From UBA4479 sp963974935 (GTDB lineage: Bacteria > Pseudomonadota > Alphaproteobacteria > Rhodospirillales > Casp-alpha2), in the NCBI GenBank assembly GCA_963974935.1, contig CAXBEV010000015.1:1-64000 (forward strand): a stretch of 64,000 nt of DNA, written 5' to 3'. Shown piece by piece: positions 1 through 9,053 of this stretch; the stretch's first letter is position 1; each line of letters begins with the position of its first letter. The translations under genes were made by a program, and so were the position numbers. The notes beneath the pieces were generated by a model that had not been told where the DNA came from, did not search any database, and was given only the letters and a program-made list of their open reading frames with translations.

Positions 1-575
1 CATCGCCCCTGAGAGCGATTATCGTCATAGATGATCGTAAAATTATCGAGTTCCTGCGAGACGGCCACCATGATCGCTTCCCAGACGGAGCCCTCGTTGG
101 CTTCCCCATCGCCGATCAATGTGAAAACCCGTTGGTCAGATCCTGAAATTTTCGCCCCCAACGCCATGCCCGACGCGATACCGATGCCGTGCCCCAATGA
201 GCCCGTTGACGCCTCGGCGCCGGGCACCTTATGCCGATCAGCATGACAACCAAAACTGCAGCCGTAATTGCCGAACCGACGCACCTCATCAATGTCGAAA
301 TAACCGAACTCAGCCAACACCCCGTAATAGCCAAGTGCTGCGTGCCCCTTGGACAGAATGAAAATATCACGTTCTGAGCATTTCGGATTGGTGGGATCAT
401 GCCGCATAATCGTGTAGACGGCCCGAATACATTCGATCACCGAAAAGCAAGTAGGCACATGCCCATGACCACTCGAGTATGCGATTTCCAAAATGTGTTT
501 ACGGATCCGTTGCCCAGGCTCATCCAAGGGATAACTTTCCCGGGGTGTTAGAATCGCATCGCTTTTTTGCAGCAT
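1..575 (-). CDS. Transketolase, N-terminal (ThDP-binding) subunit, partial
   Basis: The reverse strand is open from an ATG at 575 to the window edge, so the 3' end is missing. The first 190 or so residues read as the N-terminal half of a split transketolase: an early SSGHGHVPT-like substrate His region, SKGHAALG, then the ThDP/Mg motif GDGEANEGSVWEA followed by DNRSQGR. Split enzymes of this type carry the PP domain in one polypeptide and the Pyr/C domains in a second, which would lie outside the window. Its ATG directly follows the stop codon of the SDR gene upstream, so it is the fifth gene of the sugar operon. In that setting it may supply sedoheptulose 7-phosphate rather than serve central metabolism; that is inference. 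Confidence 0.88.
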   Translation of the reverse strand, partial: MLQKSDAILTPRESYPLDEPGQRIRKHILEIAYSSGHGHVPTCFSVIECIRAVYTIMRHDPTNPKCSERDIFILSKGHAALGYYGVLAEFGYFDIDEVRRFGNYGCSFGCHADRHKVPGAEASTGSLGHGIGIASGMALGAKISGSDQRVFTLIGDGEANEGSVWEAIMVAVSQELDNFTIIYDDNRSQGR

Positions 576-1565
576 CTACCTCTTCCAATCTTCCTTGTGC
601 GATTCCCACCAACGCATGGTTCGCAAAATACCCTCATTGATGTCGACACAAGGCATCCATTCCAGTTCTGACCTTGCTTTACGGCAATCCAATCCTCGTG
701 ACTTTATCGTCACGGGCCGGTCACCCAACTGCCTCACTTCACGCGGTGTGTGATCAGCACATTTCAACGCAATATCGCAGATCTCGCCGACAGATGTTGT
801 CCGTTCCGAGCCGATATTGAAAACGTTAAATCCTGAGCATTGGGAGAGCATACGAACAGCAGCATCAGCCACATCGCTAGAATAGATAACGTCACGCGTT
901 ACATCAAGGCTGCCCCACACTTCGAACGGGTCCATTCGGTCAACAGCCTTGCGAACCAGTGCGGCAATGAAGTTAGAGCGCTCAGGATTAAATTGGGCGT
1001 TGGGGCCATAAACATTAGCAGCCCGAATGACAGAGATATCTATATCGGTTGCTTGGTGCCAAAACGCACATTGCTTTTCTATGTACCTTTTGGCCCAACC
1101 GACACCTAAATAAGCGGCATGCGGATCAACGTTTAGGTCCAACTGGTCTTCGCGAATAAATCCGTCGAAGTCCTGGTAAACCGTTGCCGTTCCCAAACAA
1201 ACAACCTTACGAATACCCTCAGCATGGACGGCATCCAACAGCAGGCTCTCCATAACAACATTGTCCGTTACGAGTTGCCAGGGTGCCGTCTTCGTCTGCA
1301 TCGCGCCGCCGGTGTTAGCGGCGGAAAGCACGGCTAACGAGCACCCCGACACTGCCTCCCGGCACCCTTCACGCGTGCGAAGGTCAACCTGCACATAGGA
1401 AACCCGGTCATCGTCAACAAATGCACCGGTGTTTGAGCGATAGGTTCCTTTGACGGCGACCGTCGGCGACGAATCCAACAAGGCATGGACAACGGCAGAG
1501 CCCACCATCCCCGTGGCGCCGGCAACGAAGACTTTATGTTCATCAAGCGGCTTCTGCGTCATCAT
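576..1565 (-). CDS. NAD(P)-dependent SDR epimerase/reductase, GDP-fucose-synthase-like
   Basis: Extended SDR protein of 329 residues with the nucleotide-binding glycine motif VAGATGMVGSAV near residues 14-25 and a YGPNAQF segment typical of GDP-6-deoxy-4-keto sugar epimerase/reductases. The start is placed at the ATG that overlaps the stop of the upstream GMD-like gene (ATGA at 1562-1565); a longer frame begins at 1658 but would lie inside that gene. In the Fcl/GMER family the catalytic signature is YxxxK; here the segment is YLGVGWAK, which puts Val155 where Tyr is expected, four residues before Lys159. It probably acts on the 4-keto product of the GMD-like enzyme. Function in detail is uncertain. 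Confidence 0.8.
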   Translation of the reverse strand: MMTQKPLDEHKVFVAGATGMVGSAVVHALLDSSPTVAVKGTYRSNTGAFVDDDRVSYVQVDLRTREGCREAVSGCSLAVLSAANTGGAMQTKTAPWQLVTDNVVMESLLLDAVHAEGIRKVVCLGTATVYQDFDGFIREDQLDLNVDPHAAYLGVGWAKRYIEKQCAFWHQATDIDISVIRAANVYGPNAQFNPERSNFIAALVRKAVDRMDPFEVWGSLDVTRDVIYSSDVADAAVRMLSQCSGFNVFNIGSERTTSVGEICDIALKCADHTPREVRQLGDRPVTIKSRGLDCRKARSELEWMPCVDINEGILRTMRWWESHKEDWKR

Positions 1566-2572
1566 CGTTGCGGATAAATCACGCCGGCCTTCGTTTGCTG
1601 GCGCCAATAATCCAAAAGGTCCGCCATGGTCTGCTCGAAAGTAATTTGGGGCGCCCATCCGGTATGTTTCATAAATTTACCCATATCGGGAATTTGCAAA
1701 TCCGCATCTACCGGACGCATCCGCGCCGGATCCTCTTCGATCACGATATCTTTACGCATCGATAGCGACAGCAAATGATTGAGCATATCGCCGACAGTGC
1801 AGCTAAATGAACCACCGATGTTGTAATACTCGCCAGGTATCGGGTTGACCGTCACCAACATATGATATGCGCGCACGGCGTCACGAACATCCGCCCACGT
1901 GCGCATGGAGTCGAGATTGCCGACCTTAATCTTTGGCGGTAGGTGTCCTTCTTCGATCATGGCTATTTGTTTGGCGAACGTCGATTCCGCAAAAACGTCA
2001 CCGCGTCGCGGCCCGGTATGCGTAAACATCCGCGTCGTTACCGTTTTCATGCCATAAGCTTCGCCGTAATACCGACCGATCAAATCGGTGCCTACCTTAG
2101 AAATCGCGTAAGGCGAGGCCGGATGAAAATTACACTCTTCGTTGATCGGGAGTTTTTCTTGTGAAACACGGCCAAACACTTCGGATGACGCGCAAACATG
2201 AACAACAGGGTCCACGTCGGGGTGGCGTAAGATAGCGTCCAGCAGACGCGCTGTGCCGATGATATTCACATCAAGCGTCATCAACGGTGAAGAAAAACTT
2301 GTCTTCGGATACGATTGCGCAGCCAAATGAAATACATAATCCGGTCGCACCTGGTCGATAACCTGCACGAGTGAGGCATAATCGGTAAGGTCCCCGTCAA
2401 CCATTGCAACGCGATCATTCGAATTAATACGCGGTATCAGATGCCTGATATTATCAATAGGGCTGCGCCATCTGCACATCCCGTAAATTTCCCAATCCGT
2501 ATTTTCCAACAAGTAATCGGCAAGGTGAGACCCGACCATGCCGGTGAAACCTGTAATCAGAGCAACTGTCAT
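1562..2572 (-). CDS. GDP-mannose 4,6-dehydratase-like SDR
   Basis: A 336-residue extended SDR with ITGFTGMVGSHLADYLL at the N terminus, DLTDYASL, HLAAQSY, the catalytic SSEVFG segment and YAISK (YxxxK), followed by MFTHTGPRRGDVF and RTWADVRDAVRAY. This pattern is that of GDP-D-mannose 4,6-dehydratase and its GDP-heptose-acting relatives (DmhA/WcbK type). It would make a 4-keto-6-deoxy GDP-sugar using bound NADP. It lies 29 bp after the glycosyltransferase gene and overlaps the next SDR by four bases, so it is in one operon. Whether the substrate is GDP-mannose or GDP-manno-heptose cannot be told from sequence alone; the HddC-like partner favours heptose. Confidence 0.82.
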   Translation of the reverse strand: MTVALITGFTGMVGSHLADYLLENTDWEIYGMCRWRSPIDNIRHLIPRINSNDRVAMVDGDLTDYASLVQVIDQVRPDYVFHLAAQSYPKTSFSSPLMTLDVNIIGTARLLDAILRHPDVDPVVHVCASSEVFGRVSQEKLPINEECNFHPASPYAISKVGTDLIGRYYGEAYGMKTVTTRMFTHTGPRRGDVFAESTFAKQIAMIEEGHLPPKIKVGNLDSMRTWADVRDAVRAYHMLVTVNPIPGEYYNIGGSFSCTVGDMLNHLLSLSMRKDIVIEEDPARMRPVDADLQIPDMGKFMKHTGWAPQITFEQTMADLLDYWRQQTKAGVIYPQR

Positions 2573-2601
2573 CGTTTGTCCTTAAGCGCACCATGATAAT
2601 C

Positions 2602-3672
2602 TTACGATTCTACTTCGCTTGCCAAAGCCTCAAGAGACGACATCTGGAATTCCGGCAAGTCAAGGCTGCCACACCCCCAATGCTCGTCGTTTATCCGTAT
2701 ATCAGCGCCTTTTAGATGCCAATCATGGATGCGACTGAGGTAATTGCGCGCATACGAAGGCAGCACAACCCCCTTTCGGTTCCGCAATCGGCGTTTCGGA
2801 TAGTCGTATTTATTCCGCGCCGCCAGATGCTGTTCCGCCGACGCCTGACGAAGCAAAAGCATAAGATGTCGCAACATCCATCCGAGGCGCAGTTCACGGC
2901 GCACCCGCCATTCAACACCGCGGCCATGGTAAGGCTTCGCCACGATGCAATCATCCGGCAATTCCACTTCTTTCGCTCCGCTCTTGACCGCCGCATGCAG
3001 CGCGAGACCATCAACATCCGCCGAAAAAACCCCATCAGACTCTATGAAACCGCGGATCTCGTACCACGATTGACGGCTCATCAGCAAAAAATCGCCACAC
3101 GCATTCGTGTGCAAAGCAGGCACACCGGCGATCGGCTGCACGAGGCGCGAAAACCGCTTTATCATCAATTCATCGACGCCCAACTGCTGATTTTTTTGCC
3201 AACGATTAACAGCTTCGGCCGGCATATCGACCCGATCGCAACGATAGACGCAATCTTCGCTTAAGCTCTCCTGCGCCAGATATTTGACGAGTGCATCAGA
3301 AAAAAAAGTGTCGGCAGATTTAGGTAGCAAAAACTGCCCTTTTGCCCGCCGCAAACCGACGTTCCAGGCAGCGGCGGCATGCATACCGCTTTTCTCTGAA
3401 TACGCATACGTCGTGTGAACCTCGTTTGGCACAATGACAGTTCGAACACTCACCCAACGAAGCTCGCGCGGCCAAATCAGCACCTTAGCCAATTCAGGCT
3501 TATCAGCGGGTGGATTCCAATCAACAATAATAATCTCGGATGCCAGTTCGAATTTTTCGAGCTGCTGAATAATAAACGAAAGCGAAATTTGCTGGCGATC
3601 TGCCATGCCACTAACGTAATCGTCATTTCGGGTGGCGATGACAATTGATAAGCGCGGTTCAGTCATGCTCAT
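2602..3672 (-). CDS. Glycosyltransferase, family 2-like
   Basis: A 356-residue protein that opens with LSIVIATRNDDY, a GT-A family 2 start, then EIIIVDWNPP and a WNVGLRRAKG segment. It contains ADTFFSDALV where a DxD-like element is expected and a FSADVDGL stretch further on. It probably adds a sugar to a surface polysaccharide or lipid carrier in the cytoplasm. The first ATG was chosen because it forms an ATGA overlap (3669-3672) with the stop of the upstream nucleotidyltransferase, typical of translational coupling; a second ATG lies two codons in. Acceptor and donor are not predictable. Confidence 0.72.
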   Translation of the reverse strand: MSMTEPRLSIVIATRNDDYVSGMADRQQISLSFIIQQLEKFELASEIIIVDWNPPADKPELAKVLIWPRELRWVSVRTVIVPNEVHTTYAYSEKSGMHAAAAWNVGLRRAKGQFLLPKSADTFFSDALVKYLAQESLSEDCVYRCDRVDMPAEAVNRWQKNQQLGVDELMIKRFSRLVQPIAGVPALHTNACGDFLLMSRQSWYEIRGFIESDGVFSADVDGLALHAAVKSGAKEVELPDDCIVAKPYHGRGVEWRVRRELRLGWMLRHLMLLLRQASAEQHLAARNKYDYPKRRLRNRKGVVLPSYARNYLSRIHDWHLKGADIRINDEHWGCGSLDLPEFQMSSLEALASEVES

Positions 3673-4412
3673 TGCAACCCAGCTTTTTGCAGATATGTCT
3701 CGGCCTGAGCAAAACTCACAGGGGTACCGATGTCCAGGAAATGACTGCCGCCGCTGAATGCATACAGCCCCTTCCCTATCCAGTTTGGAAATACATCACG
3801 CTCTAGCGAGACCTTTCGTCCAAGCGGCAGCGTCCGCAATGCCTCAAGGCACAACAGATAAACGCCGGCACTGATCCAACCTGCGCCACCGTCGACATCG
3901 CTTTTTTCATTAAACGCCGTGACATAACCATCCTTCCGCGCATCTACCGAACCATAGCGTAAAACATCATCAACCTCAGATAAAAGAAGGGTCGCATTTG
4001 CGCGCGAAAAATTGTGCGCACCAAACATTGCAGCGAGATCAAAATTACAAAACGTGTCACCGTTCACTGCCAAAACGACGCTTTCATCGGGAGGAACCTG
4101 CTCAACAGCAAGGCGCAAAGCCCCGCCGGTATCAAGAGGCGTCGTTTCACGCGAATAAGTAATTTGAATGCCATTCGGTAGAACCGTATCCGCTGGAAAC
4201 GCTGTTTCAATCATATCGGACATATAATGCGTACATAGGATGACTTGGGTAATCCCGTTTTTCGCCAACTCATCCAATTGCCAAGCTAAAAAAGGTCTTC
4301 CCGCGATTTCCGCCAAGGCTTTGGGGCGATCCGCGACAGCGCCTCTCAACCGGGTACCAAGGCCACCGGCAAGGACCAAAGCAACACTCGTCGCAGCTTT
4401 TCTCGCCTGCAT
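3669..4412 (-). CDS. Sugar-1-phosphate nucleotidyltransferase, HddC-like
   Basis: A 247-residue nucleotidyltransferase: LAGGLGTRLR and RPKALAEIAGRPFL form the nucleotide and metal site, QVILCTHYMSDMIE and NGDTFCNFD complete the Rossmann-like core. No C-terminal left-handed helix or acyltransferase is present, which fits short enzymes such as D-glycero-alpha-D-manno-heptose 1-phosphate guanylyltransferase (HddC). It is the promoter-proximal gene of the sugar operon and would make the NDP-sugar used by the two SDR enzymes downstream. An alternative is a mannose- or glucose-1-phosphate transferase. The family is clear; the substrate is inference from length and neighbours. Confidence 0.75.
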   Translation of the reverse strand: MQARKAATSVALVLAGGLGTRLRGAVADRPKALAEIAGRPFLAWQLDELAKNGITQVILCTHYMSDMIETAFPADTVLPNGIQITYSRETTPLDTGGALRLAVEQVPPDESVVLAVNGDTFCNFDLAAMFGAHNFSRANATLLLSEVDDVLRYGSVDARKDGYVTAFNEKSDVDGGAGWISAGVYLLCLEALRTLPLGRKVSLERDVFPNWIGKGLYAFSGGSHFLDIGTPVSFAQAETYLQKAGLQ

Positions 4413-4860
4413 TTAATCTCCCAAACACTACGGCTAAAGCCGTAGACAACGGTTAGCTGCAACTCACAACCTAAAGCGACACACACCCAAAATTCGATCC
4501 AAATGTCATTAGGCGGACATCAGTATATGATTTTTCCCCGCCCCCTTAGGTTGACCCCATTTAACACACGTTTTTTCAACTTCCTTCGAGCGCGATTACA
4601 CCAAATTTGATTGTATTTCGATACACATACGTCAAATCTTATTCAGGTTTTCTTACGTGCTATCTTACTTTATACGTAAACTCTATAATAGGTGATTCTC
4701 ACGATCTCTATCTACTATCGGAGCGAACATCATACTTAAATGACATTCAATATGACGCCTGCGGAGACACTTTCTGTTTCTTTGATACGACGTGACAGAA
4801 TATTCCAGTCACTCTAGAAATCCATTAAACCTCTTAAATAAAAAGTGACATTTCGGACAA
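4413..4860. other. AT-rich divergent intergenic region
   Basis: 448 bp between the minus-strand sugar operon and plus-strand asnB. It is clearly richer in A and T than either flank. A TATAAT hexamer lies at 4684-4689 on the plus strand, but no convincing -35 element sits 16-18 bp before it. A 62-codon frame inside it has no recognisable protein character and is not called. It presumably carries the promoters for both divergent units. Confidence 0.5.
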
Positions 4861-6885
4861 ATGTGCGGCATCGCAGGCATTCTAGCGTTTTCATCTTCGA
4901 CATCCGTCGCCGAGACAGAACTCGTTCGCCTCAACGACGCCATGCCGCATCGTGGGCCGGATGGGGTCGGCACATGGCTGTCTGAGGATCGCAAAATCGG
5001 GCTATCGCACCGCAGACTTGCCATCGTCGACTTAACGCTCGATGCGGCGCAGCCGATGACAGATGCCGACGGTAGCGTGCAACTCACCTACAACGGTGAA
5101 ATCTATAACCACCTTGCACTCCGCGCCGAGCTTGAAGCCGCCGGCCATACCTTCCGCACCGACCATTCCGACAGCGAAGTTTTGGTACACGGCTACAAGG
5201 AATGGGGCGTCGATGGTCTGGTCGAACGCCTAATCGGCATGTTCGCATTTGCAATCTGGGATGTGCGGAAAAAGCGCCTGACCATCGTCCGCGACCGGGT
5301 CGGCATCAAGCCGGTCTATTTCACCCGCGCCGGTGGCCGGTTTATTTTCGGCTCGGAAATCAAAGCGATCTTGAGCGACAAATCCGTGCCCCGCGCCGTC
5401 AACGGCACCGCGATTGCGCACTACCTCAGCTTTATGGTGGCCCCCGCGCCGCTGACGATGTTTCGTGGCATTTTCAAACTGCCCGCCGGCCACATCATGG
5501 AAATCGAAGCTGATGGCCGTGCCCGTGCGCGGCGCTATTGGGATGCACTGCCAGGCCGCTCGGGCATTCAAAATGAGCTCGTCGGCCTGTCCGATGCCGC
5601 CGCCCGCGACTACTTGTCCAAAGAAGTCCTAAAGCGGCTTGAAACCGCGATTGACCGGCGCATGATGTCCGACGTGCCGTTTGGCGTATTTTTGTCAGGC
5701 GGCATCGATTCGTCGGCAAACGTCGCGCTGATGAGCCGCATTGCTGACCAGCGCATCAAAACCTTCACCGTCGGATTTTCCGATCACACCCATCTGAACG
5801 AGTTGGATTACGCCGAAAAAGTCGCCAAGCATTTCAACACCGATCATCATGTGATCGAGGTCGACGGCGGCGACATGCGGGGCTACCTGGATGATCTGAT
5901 CATCGCCCAAGACGAGCCGATTTCCGACTGGGTCTGTGTGCCGCTGTATTTTGTTTCCAAGCTCGCCAAAGATTCCGGTGTTACGGTGGTGCAGGTCGGC
6001 GAAGGCTCCGACGAGCAATTCGCGGGCTACGACAGCTACATGAAATACCTCAAGCTGCACGACCGCTTAGGCAATGCGGGTGCGCTGAAAAGTATGCTAG
6101 GGGCAGCGTCGCCGCTATTGGGGGCCCTGGCCCGCGCGATGCCCGGTCGGCGGTCTAAGTTCGAGCAGGCGTATGAGATCAGCCGCCGCATCAATCTGGG
6201 CCACGAGCTTTTTTATGGCGGCTCAAACGCATTTTGGGCCATCCACGTGGAAAAATATTTGAACGGTGGCGGCACCATGGCACCGGACCCGGCCGATATT
6301 GACATCGGCGTCGATGGTCTGGATCTGGCGGGGGCTGGCTCGACCGACAGCGGCGACATTATGGATGCGTTCGCCCGCGCCGTGACCGACGCTAATGCCA
6401 ATGCCGACCAATTGGTCAAAATGATCCATGCCGAATTCCGCCTACGCCTACCGGAATTGCTTTTGATGCGCGTCGACAAGATCACTATGTCGACATCGAT
6501 TGAAGCGCGGGTACCGTTCTTGGATCACGAGTTGGTCGAACTCACCATGGACATCTCGCGCCACCATAAGATCGACGGCTATAAAACCAAAGACCTGTTG
6601 AAACACGCGCTGCGCGGTGTGATCCCTGACGAGATCATTGATCGCAAAAAGATGGGCTTTGCCGCACCGGCCGCAGACTGGCTGCGCGGCGGTTTCGGGC
6701 GCGAGGCCGAGGGCATGGTGATGGGCTCGCCGCTCGCGCAAAACGGCGGCCCGCTCAATGCCGCCGCCATCAAGCGCGCCTTCGATGATCACCGCGAAGG
6801 TCGCCAAGACAATGCGTTGCACCTCTGGGTGCTGCTGAATTTGACCGCGTGGCACGACCACTGGGTCGGCGGCCATGCCGTTTAG
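4861..6885 (+). CDS. asnB: Glutamine-hydrolysing asparagine synthase-like amidotransferase
   Basis: A 674-residue AsnB-family protein. The N-terminal glutaminase begins MCGIAGIL with the nucleophile Cys2, followed by HRGPDG and NGEIYNH. The synthase domain has the ATP PP-loop LSGGIDSS near residue 280 and a C-terminal SIEARVPFLDHELVEL block. Beside glycan genes, members of this family usually amidate uronic-acid sugars rather than make free asparagine (WbpS type); that role is inferred from context. The 3' end overlaps the heparinase-like gene by 11 bp, so the two are translated together. The ribosome site before the ATG is weak. Confidence 0.9.
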   Translation: MCGIAGILAFSSSTSVAETELVRLNDAMPHRGPDGVGTWLSEDRKIGLSHRRLAIVDLTLDAAQPMTDADGSVQLTYNGEIYNHLALRAELEAAGHTFRTDHSDSEVLVHGYKEWGVDGLVERLIGMFAFAIWDVRKKRLTIVRDRVGIKPVYFTRAGGRFIFGSEIKAILSDKSVPRAVNGTAIAHYLSFMVAPAPLTMFRGIFKLPAGHIMEIEADGRARARRYWDALPGRSGIQNELVGLSDAAARDYLSKEVLKRLETAIDRRMMSDVPFGVFLSGGIDSSANVALMSRIADQRIKTFTVGFSDHTHLNELDYAEKVAKHFNTDHHVIEVDGGDMRGYLDDLIIAQDEPISDWVCVPLYFVSKLAKDSGVTVVQVGEGSDEQFAGYDSYMKYLKLHDRLGNAGALKSMLGAASPLLGALARAMPGRRSKFEQAYEISRRINLGHELFYGGSNAFWAIHVEKYLNGGGTMAPDPADIDIGVDGLDLAGAGSTDSGDIMDAFARAVTDANANADQLVKMIHAEFRLRLPELLLMRVDKITMSTSIEARVPFLDHELVELTMDISRHHKIDGYKTKDLLKHALRGVIPDEIIDRKKMGFAAPAADWLRGGFGREAEGMVMGSPLAQNGGPLNAAAIKRAFDDHREGRQDNALHLWVLLNLTAWHDHWVGGHAV

Positions 6886-8956
6886 CAACCCGGTGGGCCA
6901 AGTGCTGTCGCTGGTGCAGCGCGGCTATAACAAACCGCCGCACGTGATCGGGCGCTGGATTTGGCGAAAACTAAAAGCGCGCCGTACCGCCAAAGTTTTG
7001 CCGGGCTGGGAAAGGTGGCTCGGGCCCTCATCTATGACCGCCGCCTTGAATGCGGAGAGCTTTGATACCCTCAACCGCACCATAGAGCGCGCGAATCCCT
7101 TTCCGGGACTCAAAAACACCGCGATCTATGCCGCAGCTTTAACGGACACACAGAAAACAACCATCATAGATCGCGCCCGTCGCGCGATGGCGCACGAGGT
7201 GGATTTTCTCGGCTCAGGCCCAGTGTCGTTAGGCCCGAGCATCGACTGGACGTGCGATTTTAAATCCAACATGTCGTGGCCGATGAAGCCGTCGCGGCGG
7301 TTGCCCGTAAACGATCCAAAAAGCGCGTCCGACATCAAGGTCCCTTGGGAGCTTTCGCGCCTGCAATGGGTGTTGCCCGTGGGCCAAGCCTATGTGCTGG
7401 ACGGCGATGAAGCGTATGCCGGTTTTACCCGCGCGATCGTGGATGACTGGATCAACAAAAATCCGGTTTGCCATGGACCAAACTGGATGTGTGCGATGGA
7501 TGTGGCACTGCGCGCGATTTCCATGGTTTGGCTTTTCCAGGCCTGCAAAGCGAGCCCGGCGTGGCGCGACGAAGATTTTCGGGCGCGCCTGATCAAAAGC
7601 CTGATCCTGCACGCCAAGTTTATCGACGGAAACCTGGAATACGCTGATGTGAACGGCAACCATCTGGTCGCTGACCTCGCCGGATTAACCCTGATCGGGC
7701 TTGCGCTGGGCGGCGAAGGGATCGCGAAAAAATGGGTCAACGCATCGTGGTCGCTGCTGGTGAAAGAATTCCCGATTCAGGTGCCGGATGACGGTGTCTG
7801 CCGTGAAGCGTCCGTCCCTTATCACCGGTTTGTCGCGGAATTGTATTTACTGCCGGCCCTGGCCCGCCGCGCCCGCGGGCTTGAGGTCGAAGACGCCTAT
7901 TGGGCGCGCCTCGCCAACATGGCGCCGTTCGTTACTGCCTACACGCGCCCGGACGGCGAGGTGCCGATTTGGGGTGATGCCGACGATGGACGCGCGTTAC
8001 CGCTGGGCACGCAGGCGCTGAACGATCATGGCTATCTTGCTGAAACGTTGATATCGCTGGACGGCGCGCCGGCACGGCCTGCTTATGACGAGACGTTGTG
8101 GTGGTTGGGCGCTGGTGATAGTCCCGCACCTAAACGATCCGCCCCCCAATCTGCAGCATTTAAAGATGCCGGTGTGTATGTTTTGCGGGACGACAAAAAT
8201 TATGTCTTCGTCGATGCGGGGCCGGTCGGCATGGCCGGGCGCGGCGGACACGGTCACAACGATTGCCTGGCCTTCGAGGCGGCCTTGCAGGGCACGCGAC
8301 TGATCGTCGATCCGGGTGCCTACGTTTACACCGCCGACGCCGAGGCGCGAAATCGCTTTCGCGGCACGGCCATGCACAACACGCCGCAGATCAACGACCA
8401 AGAGATCAACCGCATGCCGCGCGCAGATTGGCTTTGGTATCTGAGCGATGACGCCGTCCCCGAGGTCCGCCATTGGAACACATCGGATGATGTCGATCTG
8501 CTGGTCGCCGCGCACAGCGGCTATCAACGCCTCACGACGCCGGTCACACCTGTGCGCGCAGTGATGCTCGAAAAAAGCACGGGCCGCCTGTTCATCGCCG
8601 ATGGGTTCGATTGTCCGAATGACCCGGGCACACTCAGCGTGCGCACACCGTTCACATTTGCGCCCGGCGTCGGCGTGGAAAATATTCGCGCAGGCGTATG
8701 GCGCCTGCAAAGCAGCGATTCCCGTTTTTTGATGATCAATGCCTATGCCGACTCGTGGCAGGCCAAGCTTGAAAATGGCGAAGTCTCGCCCGCCTATGGG
8801 ATCGAGGTCGAAACCCAAATGCTGGCGTTTCGCCGCAACGGCCCTTTGCAACCGCTCGTGCTCGCCATTATTCCGGAACATGGCGCGCCGCCCGACCCGG
8901 TACGTTGGCTGGAAGGTGTCGTCAAAGGCTGCTTCCCCATTCCGGGCCTGAATTAG
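6875..8956 (+). CDS. Heparinase II/III-family polysaccharide lyase-like protein
   Basis: A 693-residue protein with an alpha-toroid N-terminal half (NGNHLVADLAGL near residue 254, WMCAMDVALRA before it) and a C-terminal beta-sandwich typical of heparinase II/III: GRGGHGHNDCLAFEA, VDPGAYVYT and FRGTAMHNTPQIN. These His, Asp and Tyr residues match the usual lyase site. No signal peptide is visible at the N terminus, which instead resembles the cytosolic or inner-face forms found beside asnB in polysaccharide clusters. It probably cleaves or edits an acidic polysaccharide during synthesis. Substrate unknown. Confidence 0.85.
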   Translation: MPFSNPVGQVLSLVQRGYNKPPHVIGRWIWRKLKARRTAKVLPGWERWLGPSSMTAALNAESFDTLNRTIERANPFPGLKNTAIYAAALTDTQKTTIIDRARRAMAHEVDFLGSGPVSLGPSIDWTCDFKSNMSWPMKPSRRLPVNDPKSASDIKVPWELSRLQWVLPVGQAYVLDGDEAYAGFTRAIVDDWINKNPVCHGPNWMCAMDVALRAISMVWLFQACKASPAWRDEDFRARLIKSLILHAKFIDGNLEYADVNGNHLVADLAGLTLIGLALGGEGIAKKWVNASWSLLVKEFPIQVPDDGVCREASVPYHRFVAELYLLPALARRARGLEVEDAYWARLANMAPFVTAYTRPDGEVPIWGDADDGRALPLGTQALNDHGYLAETLISLDGAPARPAYDETLWWLGAGDSPAPKRSAPQSAAFKDAGVYVLRDDKNYVFVDAGPVGMAGRGGHGHNDCLAFEAALQGTRLIVDPGAYVYTADAEARNRFRGTAMHNTPQINDQEINRMPRADWLWYLSDDAVPEVRHWNTSDDVDLLVAAHSGYQRLTTPVTPVRAVMLEKSTGRLFIADGFDCPNDPGTLSVRTPFTFAPGVGVENIRAGVWRLQSSDSRFLMINAYADSWQAKLENGEVSPAYGIEVETQMLAFRRNGPLQPLVLAIIPEHGAPPDPVRWLEGVVKGCFPIPGLN

Positions 8957-9053
8957 ACTTACCTGAAAACACTGGAAAATAGGTGATTTATCAGTTACCC
9001 AGGCGCATGTTTTTCATTGCCCAAGCGGGCGATAGCAAACGAAAGCCCCTTTA

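Noticed and set aside
4607..4795. 62-codon plus-strand frame in the AT-rich gap before asnB
   Set aside because: No ribosome site, biased composition expected of AT-rich non-coding DNA, no similarity recognised.
7997..8881. 294-codon frame antisense to the heparinase-like gene
   Set aside because: Shadow frame with no family motif.
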